Assembly: GCA_964582415.1 (NCBI GenBank)
Contig: CAZOSF010000053.1
Location: 1 to 16,641, forward strand
Length of the DNA: 16,641 nt
Direction of reading: 5' to 3'
Source: CAZOSF01 sp964582415
Lineage (GTDB): Bacteria > Bacteroidota > Bacteroidia > Flavobacteriales > Flavobacteriaceae
Shown: positions 1 through 7,622 of the stretch, in pieces
Layout: each line of letters starts with the position of its first letter
Position numbering within the stretch: the stretch's first letter is position 1
Notes under the pieces: model-generated
The model's database searches: none
The model's input: the letters and a program-made list of their open reading frames with translations, nothing else
What the model was told of the DNA's origin: nothing
Translations under genes and position numbers: made by a program

Positions 1-1
1 T

Positions 2-23
2 AGGTCTCGACTCCGCTCGACCT
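2..23. repeat. Imperfect intergenic palindrome (GGTCTCGA...TCGACC type)
   Basis: The arms AGGTC (2-6) and GACCT (19-23) are exact reverse complements. TCGA occurs inside each half (7-10 and 17-20), around CTCCGC, so more than one foldback is possible. It lies beyond the stop codon of the thioredoxin-like gene and is not followed by a T-run, so it is not a standard terminator. From memory, sequences of this TCGA-N6-TCGA form recur between genes in flavobacterial genomes. There is only one copy in this window, so its status as a dispersed repeat is inference. Confidence 0.45.
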
Positions 24-38
24 GACATCGGTCAACTC

Positions 39-65
39 ACAACCCACAACCCACAACCCACAACC
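39..65. repeat. Short tandem repeat, 7-bp unit ACAACCC, about 3.9 copies
   Basis: Three exact copies of ACAACCC occupy 39-59, followed by a six-base partial copy at 60-65. A degenerate unit (TCAACTC) precedes them at 32-38. The array ends nine bases before the stop codon of the minus-strand gene at 74, so it is in that gene's 3' flank. Copy number of such short arrays tends to vary by slippage. No function is evident. Confidence 0.8.
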
Positions 66-73
66 GTTAACCG

Positions 74-628
74 TCACTTCCACTTAATATTGCACCCCAC
101 GCTGGGCTTTTGATCCTTTCTTTGGGGATTATTGCTAAGGAGATTGTCCATGGCCTCCCTTAAATCACGTCCGTTGACGGGAATGCCATTTCCCGGTCGT
201 GAAGGATCCAATTGTCCGCGGTAGACCAGTTTCAAATTGTCGTCAAAAAGATAGAAATCGGGCGTACAAGCCGCATCATAGGCTTTTGCCACTTCTTGGG
301 TTGCATCATAAAGGTAGGGGAAGGGGTATTTCAGTCTTTGGGCGACCAAATACATTTCCTTAGGCCCATCTTCGGGATAGTTCACCACGTCATTACTGCT
401 GATTGCCACAAATCCAAACCCGGTTACCCGATAGTCGTGGGCCACCCTTACGATTTCCTCATTGACATGCTTTACATAGGGGCAGTGGTTGCAGATAAAC
501 ATGACCACGGTGCCTTTTTCACCTTTCACATCTTTTAGGGACATAAAATTTCCCGTGACCGCATCCATCAAATGGAAGTCGGGTGCAACCGTTCCCAAGG
601 GCAACATATTGGAGGGAGTAGATGCCAT
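74..628 (-). CDS. Thioredoxin-fold / peroxiredoxin-like (AhpC/TSA-type) redox protein
   Basis: A 184-residue thioredoxin-fold protein with no signal peptide, so probably cytoplasmic. Residues 12-40 carry the APDF-type start seen in AhpC/TSA and TlpA-like proteins. The redox centre is C46-N-H-C49, followed by PYVKH. C121-T-P at 121-123 gives the cis-proline loop with an extra cysteine, followed by DFYLFD. A third conserved-looking cysteine, C179, is in the C-terminal SVGC. This CNHCPYV / ACTPDFYLFD pattern is typical of the roughly 185-residue thioredoxin family proteins close to the PRX-like group. They are presumed to act as thiol peroxidases or disulfide reductases, but the substrate is not known from sequence. 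The start at 628 leaves about seven residues before the domain; M8 is an alternative. A weak -7-like box (TAACTTTT, 670-663) lies upstream. The gene is transcribed divergently from the small gene at 740. Confidence 0.85.
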   Translation of the reverse strand: MASTPSNMLPLGTVAPDFHLMDAVTGNFMSLKDVKGEKGTVVMFICNHCPYVKHVNEEIVRVAHDYRVTGFGFVAISSNDVVNYPEDGPKEMYLVAQRLKYPFPYLYDATQEVAKAYDAACTPDFYLFDDNLKLVYRGQLDPSRPGNGIPVNGRDLREAMDNLLSNNPQRKDQKPSVGCNIKWK

Positions 629-739
629 AACGCTTTTTGCTTATTAGTTGGAGAAGGTACGGAAAAGTTACAGCTAAAGAAATGATAAAAGTTTGCATTT
701 CACCCCCTGTCATCGTAACTTAAAGGAAAATACTTTGAG

Positions 740-1057
740 ATGAAAAATGCCTATCCTTCCTTGAGTATTGCCATTCAAGATTTGAATGCGCATGGGTATA
801 CGGTAGATTATAATCTTCATGATGATGGACTGGAATCTAAACATCATGGGAAAATCTACACGGCCGATGAGATGAAGGTGGTTAAATATTATCGATTTGA
901 GGGTATGTCCAACCCTTCCGACAACTCGATTCTCTATGTAATCGAAACCACAGATGGGAAAAAAGGACTTTTGGTGGATTCCTATGGAGCAGAAAGTTCC
1001 AGTATTCCGTCCGATTTATTGGAAAAACTAAAGATAGACCCTTCCAGCTTCAAATAG
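740..1057 (+). CDS. Small conserved Bacteroidota protein of unknown function
   Basis: A soluble 105-residue protein with no signal peptide and no membrane segment. It runs through an N-terminal helix-like part (SLSIAIQDLNAHGYTVDYNL, 7-26), an acidic middle, and YYRFEGMSNPSDNSILYVIET (about 50-70), which reads as paired beta strands. It ends with KGLLVDSYGAESS and a C-terminal helix. I recall homologues of about 100 residues across flavobacteria, often named phosphoribosylpyrophosphate synthetase. That name is not supported: true PRPP synthetases are about 310 residues and have ATP- and PRPP-binding motifs absent here. The start is the first ATG, with A-rich AAAGGAAA some 12 bases upstream. 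A weak promoter of form TTTG (692-695), 20 bases, TAACTTAA (716-723) is possible. Its stop codon is one base from the stop of the convergent SulP gene. Confidence 0.75.
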   Translation: MKNAYPSLSIAIQDLNAHGYTVDYNLHDDGLESKHHGKIYTADEMKVVKYYRFEGMSNPSDNSILYVIETTDGKKGLLVDSYGAESSSIPSDLLEKLKIDPSSFK

Positions 1058-1058
1058 A

Positions 1059-2675
1059 CTAGACTTCGGCATCCACCAAATCGGTCACCACGTAGTATCT
1101 GGGGTCATCGATAGCATCTTCGATGATTTCATTAAACTCAGGGTGGCGTTTCAAAAGTAGTTGTTTACAGTCCGGACTTAAATGAATCAATTTGATCTCT
1201 TTTCCTAGCGTCTTGTATTTTTCAGCCAAGGATTCCAAAGCCTCCACACCCGAATGATCACTTACCCTTGATTCCATAAAATCGATTTCCACTTTCTCTG
1301 GATCTCCCGAAACATCAAACTTCGATTGAAAGGCCGTGGTGGATCCGAAGAATAAAGGCCCCCAAATTTCATACACCTTGGTGCCGTCGTCTTTGATGCG
1401 TTTGCGTGCCCGAATCATGGTGGCATTCTTCCATGCAAAAACCAGAGCTGAAATAATCACACCAGCGATTACCGCAATAGCCAAATCTTTCCAAACGGTG
1501 ATGGCCGAAACTGCGATTAGTACAATAGCATCCGACTTGGGGATTTTATGCAGAATTCGAAAGCTACTCCAGGCAAAGGTGCCAATTACCACCATGAACA
1601 TTACTCCAACCAAAGCGGCAATTGGAATTTGTTCGATAAGTTCAGAGGCAAATAAAATGAAGATTAATAGCGCTAGTGCCGCTACCAGTCCAGACAAGCG
1701 ACCACGACCTCCAGAGGTGACGTTGATAATGGATTGCCCAATCATGGCGCAGCCACCCATACCCCCGAACAGTCCGTTTAAGATGTTAGCACTTCCTTGG
1801 GCGACACACTCGCGGTTGCCACTCCCTCGGGTTTCGGTCAATTCATCTACTAAACTGAGCGTCATCAGGGATTCGATCAAACCCACTGCTGCCAAGATAA
1901 ATGCTGTCGAAAAGATCAATTGCCAGTGGTCTTTGAGTGTATCTGTTAACTGAAATATCTGCACTTGGAAGCTGGGCAAAGAACCTTTCAGACCTTCACC
2001 ACCCCCTTCACGAATAAAACTTCCCACGGTAGCTACATCCAGATTACCTAAGATGGTTATACACGCTACCACGATAATCGCGGTGAGTGCCGCGGGTATT
2101 TTTTTAGTGAACTTTGGCAGCAAAAACATGATGCCCATGGTGAGGGCAATAAAGCCCAGCATCGTCCACAAAGCAGGTCCTGAAAGCCATGTTTCAACCC
2201 CGTTGGCCGTGGTTTTGAATAGATTCAATTGCGAAAGGAAAATGACAATGGCCAGACCATTTACGAATCCCAACATAACCGGGTGGGGGATCAGGCGTAC
2301 AAACTTTCCCAGTTTCAGAACGCCTGCCAGAATTTGGATACCACCCACAAATAAAAGCGTGATGAATAACCACTGAAGCCCTAGATTTTCAATAGGGTTT
2401 TCCAAGGCCATTCCCACCTCATTTCCTTTTTGAATGAGATGCACCATCACCACGGCCATTGCGCCTGTGGCACCACTGATCATTCCTGGACGTCCACCAA
2501 AGAGGGAAGTGATCAATCCCATCATAAAGGCTCCGTAAAGCCCCACCAATGGATCGATTCCTGCCACAAAGGCAAAGGCTACGGCTTCCGGAACGAGCGC
2601 TAGTGCTACGGTTAACCCTGAGAGTATGTCGTCTTTTGGATTAAAAGTAAAGTTTCGTAAAAGTGCTTTGACCAT
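1059..2675 (-). CDS. SulP family inorganic anion transporter with C-terminal STAS domain
   Basis: An inner-membrane protein of 538 residues, a normal length for bacterial SulP (SLC26-like) transporters, which move sulfate, bicarbonate or dicarboxylates. Residues about 12-415 are a run of hydrophobic helices. Family landmarks are VPEAVAFAFVAGIDPLVGLYGAF at 28-50, the GGRPGMISGATGAMAVV region at 60-76, and the signature N300-GLFGGMGGCAMIGQS followed by INVTSGGRGRLSG up to about 329. Residues about 433-510 form a cytoplasmic STAS domain (IWGPLFFGSTTAF, then EIDFMESRVSDHSGVEAL). The substrate cannot be told from sequence; no carbonic anhydrase or sulfate-assimilation gene is adjacent. It has its own exact -7 promoter box 23 bases upstream. 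No terminator is visible past the stop, and the gene ends one base from the convergent small gene. Confidence 0.93.
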   Translation of the reverse strand: MVKALLRNFTFNPKDDILSGLTVALALVPEAVAFAFVAGIDPLVGLYGAFMMGLITSLFGGRPGMISGATGAMAVVMVHLIQKGNEVGMALENPIENLGLQWLFITLLFVGGIQILAGVLKLGKFVRLIPHPVMLGFVNGLAIVIFLSQLNLFKTTANGVETWLSGPALWTMLGFIALTMGIMFLLPKFTKKIPAALTAIIVVACITILGNLDVATVGSFIREGGGEGLKGSLPSFQVQIFQLTDTLKDHWQLIFSTAFILAAVGLIESLMTLSLVDELTETRGSGNRECVAQGSANILNGLFGGMGGCAMIGQSIINVTSGGRGRLSGLVAALALLIFILFASELIEQIPIAALVGVMFMVVIGTFAWSSFRILHKIPKSDAIVLIAVSAITVWKDLAIAVIAGVIISALVFAWKNATMIRARKRIKDDGTKVYEIWGPLFFGSTTAFQSKFDVSGDPEKVEIDFMESRVSDHSGVEALESLAEKYKTLGKEIKLIHLSPDCKQLLLKRHPEFNEIIEDAIDDPRYYVVTDLVDAEV

Positions 2676-2697
2676 GCTTTTTCGCTTAAAAAAACGG

Positions 2698-2728
2698 CAA
2701 AGGTAGGGTTTTCAATAGCCTTATGAAA
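2698..2728 (-). promoter_or_regulatory. Bacteroidota-type promoter of the SulP gene
   Basis: On the minus strand, an exact TAnnTTTG box (TACCTTTG, 2705-2698) is preceded after 19 bases by TTTC (2728-2725), one base off the -33 TTTG. The predicted transcript starts around 2693 and leaves a leader of about 18 bases before the ATG at 2675. It places SulP in its own unit rather than only in read-through from the M14 peptidase gene 68 bases upstream. Confidence 0.6.
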
Positions 2729-2743
2729 CCTTATCCAATTTTA

Positions 2744-5263
2744 TTACATCTCATCCCCGAAGAATACGGCATTCATCAAAAGTTTGTTCGTGCCGTACCA
2801 AAAAGCCCTAAAATTGGTATTATCGGTGAAGTAAATGACGCGCCCTTTACCCAAGCGGCCGATCTTTACGGGAACCGTATTTCTAATAAGTTCGGCATTC
2901 TTGGAGGAGATATAACCACTCAACAAAGGTTCACTGGTATATTGAATGGGATTATTGTAACTATCCTTGTCGGCTTCCACAAACAGCGTTGTATTTCTGA
3001 ATAACGCTAAACGGTCGTTCTTGTAGCCAAAGTTAATGGGATGGGAACGATCCAGTTTTGCTTCAAAGATGGCACCTCCTATCACTTGGGCTCCATTGTA
3101 GTCGGATTTTTGGTCGAAAGCCACTCCTTTGGCCGAGTCCTTTTCGGTTTTGAATTTCATCTTCAATAGGTCGTTATCGTTCAACCAACGACCTGCCGAT
3201 CGGAAGGCAATCAGGGTGCCCCCATCCTTCACCCATTCCTTAAGGTTTTCCGTAATACGCTTATCCATGCTATTCCCCCAGCTTGCAGGGACGATGATAT
3301 CGGTGTATTTCGATAAGTCCATGCTTCCCATTTCCGTCACATCCAATTTTGTGATGGGCATTTTGTAGCGAGTATCGAAAAGATGCCAAATTTCGCCGGC
3401 ATCATAGGAATTAATTCCCTCTCCCACCAATAGGGCTATTTTTTGAGGTTCAATGGTAGCAAACTTTCGGCTACCCAAATCAACCCCTTTGGTAAGTCCG
3501 GTAGCAACACTGCGAATAGTGACATTACATTCCTTAGCGATGCTTTGTGAAAGCTGCCAGAGTTCAGTACTTGCGAGCTTTTGGTTTTGGACGGGAATCA
3601 TAATGGTTCCATAGTCATACTGCTGTCCCTCCAAACTAAAGGGTTGCAGGCTTACTTTTACACGTATACCGGCTTCATGGAAACGGTTTAATGCCCTGGG
3701 GGTATAATATTCATGCCATTCCATCAAATAGGCGTAGGCATTCGCTTTTGGGAGCTCTGCTTGTGGCATCATTAATTCGGTGATTTCATTACCAGCTTTG
3801 GCTAGGGTGGTTTCCTCATAATCTAGATTAAATGCCAATGGGAAGGTCCAAGCACTGATATCGTAGAACAAACTGTCCTCAAACTGGGTGCGCTTTTCAA
3901 ACATAGCCTGAATCAATCGGTGGTGCTTTTGGTTTTTAGGCACCACATAGGCATACCCCTTTTTATAGCTTTTCCCTTTTGAGGAGTAATCGGCTGCTAG
4001 CTCATGGACTTTTATTTTATGGCGCTTAAGGATTTCGGCCAAATGATAGGTTTTGGCAGCGTCTTTTTCGTCCCCAAAAACAATGGCCCCGTTATCCTTA
4101 CTAGCCTCATTCCGAGTAGTGTTGAAAAAGGAACGTTGGTACTCCAATAATTCTTTTCTTAGGCTTGCAGCAGCTTCCAAGGTTGAAAGCGCTGCGGTGA
4201 ACTGATTTCGAATGGTAAAGGGGAAGGTGAGGATGCCGTTGTCGCTTTCCTGGGCATGCCCACGAGACGATCCTTGTTCGAATAAAATTCCAACGGCCCC
4301 ATTGATATCTGGAAAAGTTGAGCCTTTTCCGTAGTAGAAATCGTCATAATCCTCTTCTGTGTAATAGAGGCTACCGATTTTATCGAGCGCTTTAGCATGG
4401 AACTTTCCTATAGCTGCTGTGAGTTCCTGATTCTTCTTTGGTGTTAAAGGATGGGTTCTACTGGGGATTCCGGGTTGAAAGAAGAAGGTCGAATTGGTCC
4501 CCATTTCATGATGGTCGGTTAAGATATTTGGATACCAATTATGAAAAGTTTTTATGCGAGCGCGACTCTCAGGTAGTTGAACGGGCAACCAATCACGGTT
4601 AAGGTCGAACCAATAATGATTGGTTCTTCCCCTGGGCCAAACCTCATTGTATTCACGGTCGTTATTATCTGGGTTGATGACATCTGCCTTGTGCATATTG
4701 GCCCAAGAAGAGAAACGTTGCAGTCCATCTGGGTTGAACGAAGGGTCGAATAGAATCACGGTGTTATCAAGGAGGGCATCGATTTTCGGACCTTGAGCGG
4801 CTGCCAGATAATAGGCCACAACCAATCCTGCATTGGCACCACTGGGTTCATTGCCGTGAATGGAAAACCCTTGATAGACCACAACTGGCATGTTATCGAT
4901 GTTCAAAGAACTGGATCCCAATTCGGTAAGGGCGAGATGTTGCTGACGAATATTTTCTAGTTGTTGATGGTTTTTGGGAGAGGTAATTGTTAACAAAAGA
5001 ATCGGTCGCCCTTCGAAAGAACTCCCTCTATTTTCTATAGTGATTCGATCACTGCTCTTGGCCAATGTTTGCATATAAAAAACCAGCTTGTCATGAGACA
5101 CATGCCAATCGCCTACATTGAATCCGATGACGCTTTCCGGGGTAGGGATATTGGGGTCATAGGTAACATCATCTGGGAGGTAATAGTCTAAGTCCACTTG
5201 AAAATCCTGGCCGATTGTGAGGAGCGGAAACAGGAAGATAAGGAGTAAAAAGCGTGATCTCAT
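2744..5263 (-). CDS. Secreted M14 family zinc metallopeptidase with C-terminal class I amidotransferase-like domain
   Basis: An 839-residue exported protein with a typical signal peptide (MRSRF, a hydrophobic stretch, cleavage probably near G18-Q19) and no lipobox cysteine. The M14 carboxypeptidase domain spans about 50-370. It shows H136-G-N-E139 (first two zinc ligands), FNPDG at 176-180, FDLNRDW at 219-225 (N222-R223, substrate carboxylate-binding type), the third zinc ligand in TDHHE (H251 or H252), and the catalytic Glu, E329, in GILFEQGSSRG. The active site therefore looks complete. Residues about 605-839 look like a ThuA/DJ-1-type amidotransferase fold (IALLVGEGINSYDAGEIWHLFD, then DIIVPASWGN and GGTLIAF), without an evident Cys-His-Glu triad, so probably structural or binding. 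It likely trims peptides in the periplasm or outside the cell. It is separated by a terminator from the DUF3276 gene upstream. Confidence 0.9.
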   Translation of the reverse strand: MRSRFLLLIFLFPLLTIGQDFQVDLDYYLPDDVTYDPNIPTPESVIGFNVGDWHVSHDKLVFYMQTLAKSSDRITIENRGSSFEGRPILLLTITSPKNHQQLENIRQQHLALTELGSSSLNIDNMPVVVYQGFSIHGNEPSGANAGLVVAYYLAAAQGPKIDALLDNTVILFDPSFNPDGLQRFSSWANMHKADVINPDNNDREYNEVWPRGRTNHYWFDLNRDWLPVQLPESRARIKTFHNWYPNILTDHHEMGTNSTFFFQPGIPSRTHPLTPKKNQELTAAIGKFHAKALDKIGSLYYTEEDYDDFYYGKGSTFPDINGAVGILFEQGSSRGHAQESDNGILTFPFTIRNQFTAALSTLEAAASLRKELLEYQRSFFNTTRNEASKDNGAIVFGDEKDAAKTYHLAEILKRHKIKVHELAADYSSKGKSYKKGYAYVVPKNQKHHRLIQAMFEKRTQFEDSLFYDISAWTFPLAFNLDYEETTLAKAGNEITELMMPQAELPKANAYAYLMEWHEYYTPRALNRFHEAGIRVKVSLQPFSLEGQQYDYGTIMIPVQNQKLASTELWQLSQSIAKECNVTIRSVATGLTKGVDLGSRKFATIEPQKIALLVGEGINSYDAGEIWHLFDTRYKMPITKLDVTEMGSMDLSKYTDIIVPASWGNSMDKRITENLKEWVKDGGTLIAFRSAGRWLNDNDLLKMKFKTEKDSAKGVAFDQKSDYNGAQVIGGAIFEAKLDRSHPINFGYKNDRLALFRNTTLFVEADKDSYNNPIQYTSEPLLSGYISSKNAELIRNTVPVKIGRLGKGRVIYFTDNTNFRAFWYGTNKLLMNAVFFGDEM

Positions 5264-5291
5264 GAGATTGATTTTAGTACGTATTAAAGAT

Positions 5292-5319
5292 AAAAAAACC
5301 GCCCAAACTAGGGGCGGTT
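5292..5319 (-). terminator. Intrinsic terminator after the DUF3276 gene
   Basis: Read on the minus strand, an 8-bp perfect stem (AACCGCCC / GGGCGGTT, plus-strand positions 5297-5304 and 5312-5319) with a 7-base loop is followed by seven T (from the A-run 5292-5298). It begins 20 bases past the DUF3276 stop codon and lies before the M14 peptidase start, so it ends the ABC exporter-DUF3276 transcript. Confidence 0.9.
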
Positions 5320-5338
5320 GAATCGGTTGAGGATTTTC

Positions 5339-5713
5339 TTATATGTCGTCAAAACTCAGGTCGGTAAAACTGGAAGAGGATTCACTTGAAATTTCCTCTC
5401 CGTCCATCGACTCTCTTTTAAAGTCTTTTTGGTGACGCTCACTGATTACTTCTTCCCCTTTTTCATCCAAGATGTAATCGATCATCTCATTCAGATACTC
5501 TTTGAATTCAGCGAAATCTTCCTTGTATAGATAGATTTTGTGCTTTTTGTAGTGGAAGGATCCGTCCTCGTTAGTAAATTTTTTGCTTTCGGTAATGGTT
5601 AGATAGTAATCTCCGGCTTTGGTTTCCCGTACATCAAAGAAATAAGTACGTCTTCCGGCACGCATCACTTTCGAATAAATTTCTTCTTTCTCCATCGAAT
5701 ATTGCTCGCTCAT
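5339..5713 (-). CDS. DUF3276 family, PUR-alpha-like nucleic-acid-binding protein
   Basis: A 124-residue cytoplasmic protein. Residues about 11-83 form a single PUR repeat: four strands (KVMRAGRRTYFFDVRETKAGDYYLTITESKK, then HKIYLYKED) followed by a helix (FAEFKEYLNEMIDYI). This is the DUF3276 family, structurally related to eukaryotic Pur-alpha and to the Borrelia protein BpuR. Family members are expected to dimerise and bind single-stranded DNA or RNA; the target here is unknown. Residues 100-124 are a low-complexity acidic and serine-rich tail, probably disordered. M7 is an alternative start. The gene lies 68 bases downstream of the ABC exporter gene on the same strand, so it may be co-transcribed and may also have its own weak promoter. 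It is followed by a strong terminator. Confidence 0.85.
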   Translation of the reverse strand: MSEQYSMEKEEIYSKVMRAGRRTYFFDVRETKAGDYYLTITESKKFTNEDGSFHYKKHKIYLYKEDFAEFKEYLNEMIDYILDEKGEEVISERHQKDFKRESMDGEEISSESSSSFTDLSFDDI

Positions 5714-5743
5714 ATCGGGTTTATTTTTGTCTTAAGAGTTAGC

Positions 5744-5774
5744 CAAAAATCAAAAAAAAAACCTAATTACCAAA
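5744..5774 (-). promoter_or_regulatory. Possible promoter of the DUF3276 gene
   Basis: On the minus strand TTTG (5774-5771) is followed after 19 bases by GATTTTTG (5751-5744), one mismatch from TAnnTTTG. The spacer contains a run of ten T. The T-run has no hairpin in front of it, so I read this stretch as a promoter spacer rather than a terminator of the ABC gene. The support is motif and spacing only. Confidence 0.35.
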
Positions 5775-5781
5775 GGAAAGT

Positions 5782-7533
5782 TTATAATTCTTTTTCCAGA
5801 AGCTGCTTGTTGTAAAGCTCCTGATAATACCCTTTTTGGTTTACGAGCTCAGTATGAGTTCCTTGCTGAATGACCTTTCCTTTCTCTAGGACAAGGATTC
5901 TATCGGCATTCTTTACCGATGAAATGCGATGGCTCACGATAATTGTGGTCTTATTCTTGGAAATCTTGAAAAGGTTATGAAGTATCTCCTCTTCGGTTTC
6001 TGTATCGACCGCACTTAAGCAGTCATCCAAGAGTAGAATATTTGGGTCTTTAATGATAGCCCTAGCGATAGAAACCCGCTGTTTTTGTCCACCGCTAAGC
6101 GTGATTCCCCGTTCGCCCAAGATGGTTTCATATTTCTGTTGGAAGCCTTCAATATTTCTATGAACCGCGGCATTTTTGGCAGCAATTTCTATTTCCTCTT
6201 GGGTGGCATCTGCTTTTCCAAATCGGATATTATTAGCAATGGTATCGCTGAAAAGGAAGGCATCCTGGGGCACATAGCCAATCGCATTTCTCAAGCTTTC
6301 CAAATTCAGTTGCGTTACTGGGACCCCATCCACTAAATAGTCGCCCGATTCTACATCATATAATCTACCGATGAGTTCCAAGAGGGTCGATTTACCGGAA
6401 CCTGTGTTTCCTACAATGGCAAGGGTTTCACCCGGGCGAATGTGAAAGGATACTTTATCGAGTGCGGTAATATTGGTATCTGGGTAGGTGAACGAAACCT
6501 CCTTGAATTCTATTTCCCCGGTTATTTGGGTCTCACCAGATACTGTATTTTGAATTTCGGGAGTGACTTTCAGAAATTCATTGATACGCTGCTGAGAAGC
6601 CTCTGCTTGCTGTACCATGGAAGTTACCCATCCCACGATGGCAACCGGCCAAGTAAGCATGTTTACATACACCATAAATTCGATGATGGTACCTAATTCA
6701 ATTTCTCCATTCAAATATTGTTTACCTCCAACATAAATTACAACAATATTGCTGAGTCCGATAAGTAATACCATCAATGGAAAGAACAGGGCTTGTACTT
6801 TGGTCAAATCGATGTTTTTATCCTTGCTGGCATTGGAGAGGTCGGTGAATTCCGTATTGATTCTAGGTTCAATGCCGTAGGCCTTTATTACCGAAATACC
6901 GCTAAAGCTTTCCTGTGTAAATGTGGTAAGGTTGGATAAGTATTGTTGAACGATGGTACTGCGTTTATGAATTTCAATGCTCAAGCGATAAATACTATAC
7001 GATAGTATGGGGAGGGGCGCCACCGCATACAAGGTAAGCAGGGGAGCAGTATAGAGCATGTAGGTAATCGTAACAATGAATAAGGTTATGGTAGAAGTGC
7101 TGTACATTAGTGCTGGCCCAACATACATACGAACTTTACCAACATCTTCACTGATACGATTCATCAAATCCCCGGTACGATTCTGTTTATAAAAGCTGAG
7201 GGATAACTTCTCGTACTGCTCGAATACTTCGTTCTTAAGATCGAATTCTACATATCGTGAGATCACAATGATGGTTTGTCTCATTAAAAAAGTGAACAAA
7301 CCGGAAAGTATGGCAGCTCCAAAGATGAATAACACGTCGTTTAAAACGGCCGCATTTCGCATTTCTAAGGTAATTTCTCCATTAAAATAGGCTTCTACAG
7401 CGTTTACCGAGTTTCCCAACATTGCCGGAACGAAAATCTTGAAGATATTCGCGATAACGGTAATGAGTAATCCTGCCAAGAGTCGGCCACGGTATTTATA
7501 AAAGTATTTGTTGAGGTGCCGAAGTGCCTTCAT
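5782..7533 (-). CDS. ABC exporter half-transporter (fused membrane and ATPase domains), degenerate catalytic Glu
   Basis: A 583-residue type IV ABC exporter subunit in the inner membrane. The transmembrane domain is about 15-310, with six helices. The ATPase domain is about 340-583: Walker A GNTGSGKST (375-383), Q-loop Q423, signature LSGGQ (479-483), Walker B ILLLD (499-503), D-loop SAVD (507-510) and H-loop H535. The residue after the Walker B Asp, normally the catalytic Glu, is Asp (D504, in LLLDDCLSAVD). The same LDDxLSAVD form is known in MdlA and in one half of heterodimeric exporters such as BmrCD and TM287/288, where it marks a weak or inactive ATP site. So the protein either pairs with another half encoded elsewhere or works as a homodimer with Asp. 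The substrate (lipid, peptide or drug) is unknown. AAAGGG (7542-7537) sits close before the ATG. The gene is divergent from leucine dehydrogenase and upstream of the DUF3276 gene. Confidence 0.93.
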   Translation of the reverse strand: MKALRHLNKYFYKYRGRLLAGLLITVIANIFKIFVPAMLGNSVNAVEAYFNGEITLEMRNAAVLNDVLFIFGAAILSGLFTFLMRQTIIVISRYVEFDLKNEVFEQYEKLSLSFYKQNRTGDLMNRISEDVGKVRMYVGPALMYSTSTITLFIVTITYMLYTAPLLTLYAVAPLPILSYSIYRLSIEIHKRSTIVQQYLSNLTTFTQESFSGISVIKAYGIEPRINTEFTDLSNASKDKNIDLTKVQALFFPLMVLLIGLSNIVVIYVGGKQYLNGEIELGTIIEFMVYVNMLTWPVAIVGWVTSMVQQAEASQQRINEFLKVTPEIQNTVSGETQITGEIEFKEVSFTYPDTNITALDKVSFHIRPGETLAIVGNTGSGKSTLLELIGRLYDVESGDYLVDGVPVTQLNLESLRNAIGYVPQDAFLFSDTIANNIRFGKADATQEEIEIAAKNAAVHRNIEGFQQKYETILGERGITLSGGQKQRVSIARAIIKDPNILLLDDCLSAVDTETEEEILHNLFKISKNKTTIIVSHRISSVKNADRILVLEKGKVIQQGTHTELVNQKGYYQELYNKQLLEKEL

Positions 7534-7578
7534 GGACCCTTTAAATTATTAACAGATTCCTAATTTTATGATAATTTT

Positions 7579-7610
7579 TTTGTGGACCTATTGCTTATAA
7601 AGTAATTTTG
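7579..7610 (+). promoter_or_regulatory. Bacteroidota-type promoter of leucine dehydrogenase
   Basis: TTTG (7579-7582), a 20-base spacer and an exact TAnnTTTG box (TAATTTTG, 7603-7610). Transcription should begin near 7614, giving a leader of about 20 bases with a ribosome-binding site. The box overlaps an in-frame TTG at 7608, which rules that codon out as a start. Confidence 0.7.
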
Positions 7611-7622
7611 CACGTTCTTTTT

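Noticed and set aside
740..1057. Naming the small protein phosphoribosylpyrophosphate synthetase
   Set aside because: It is one third of the enzyme's length and lacks its PRPP- and ATP-binding motifs.
1336..1953. Open frame of 205 codons on the plus strand opposite the SulP gene
   Set aside because: It is antisense to well-conserved SulP membrane helices and signature, has no recognisable domain and no promoter or ribosome-binding site. It is a coding shadow.
5752..5761. Run of ten T (minus strand) after the ABC exporter gene as a terminator
   Set aside because: No stem-loop with useful pairing precedes the run. It fits better as the spacer of a possible DUF3276 promoter.
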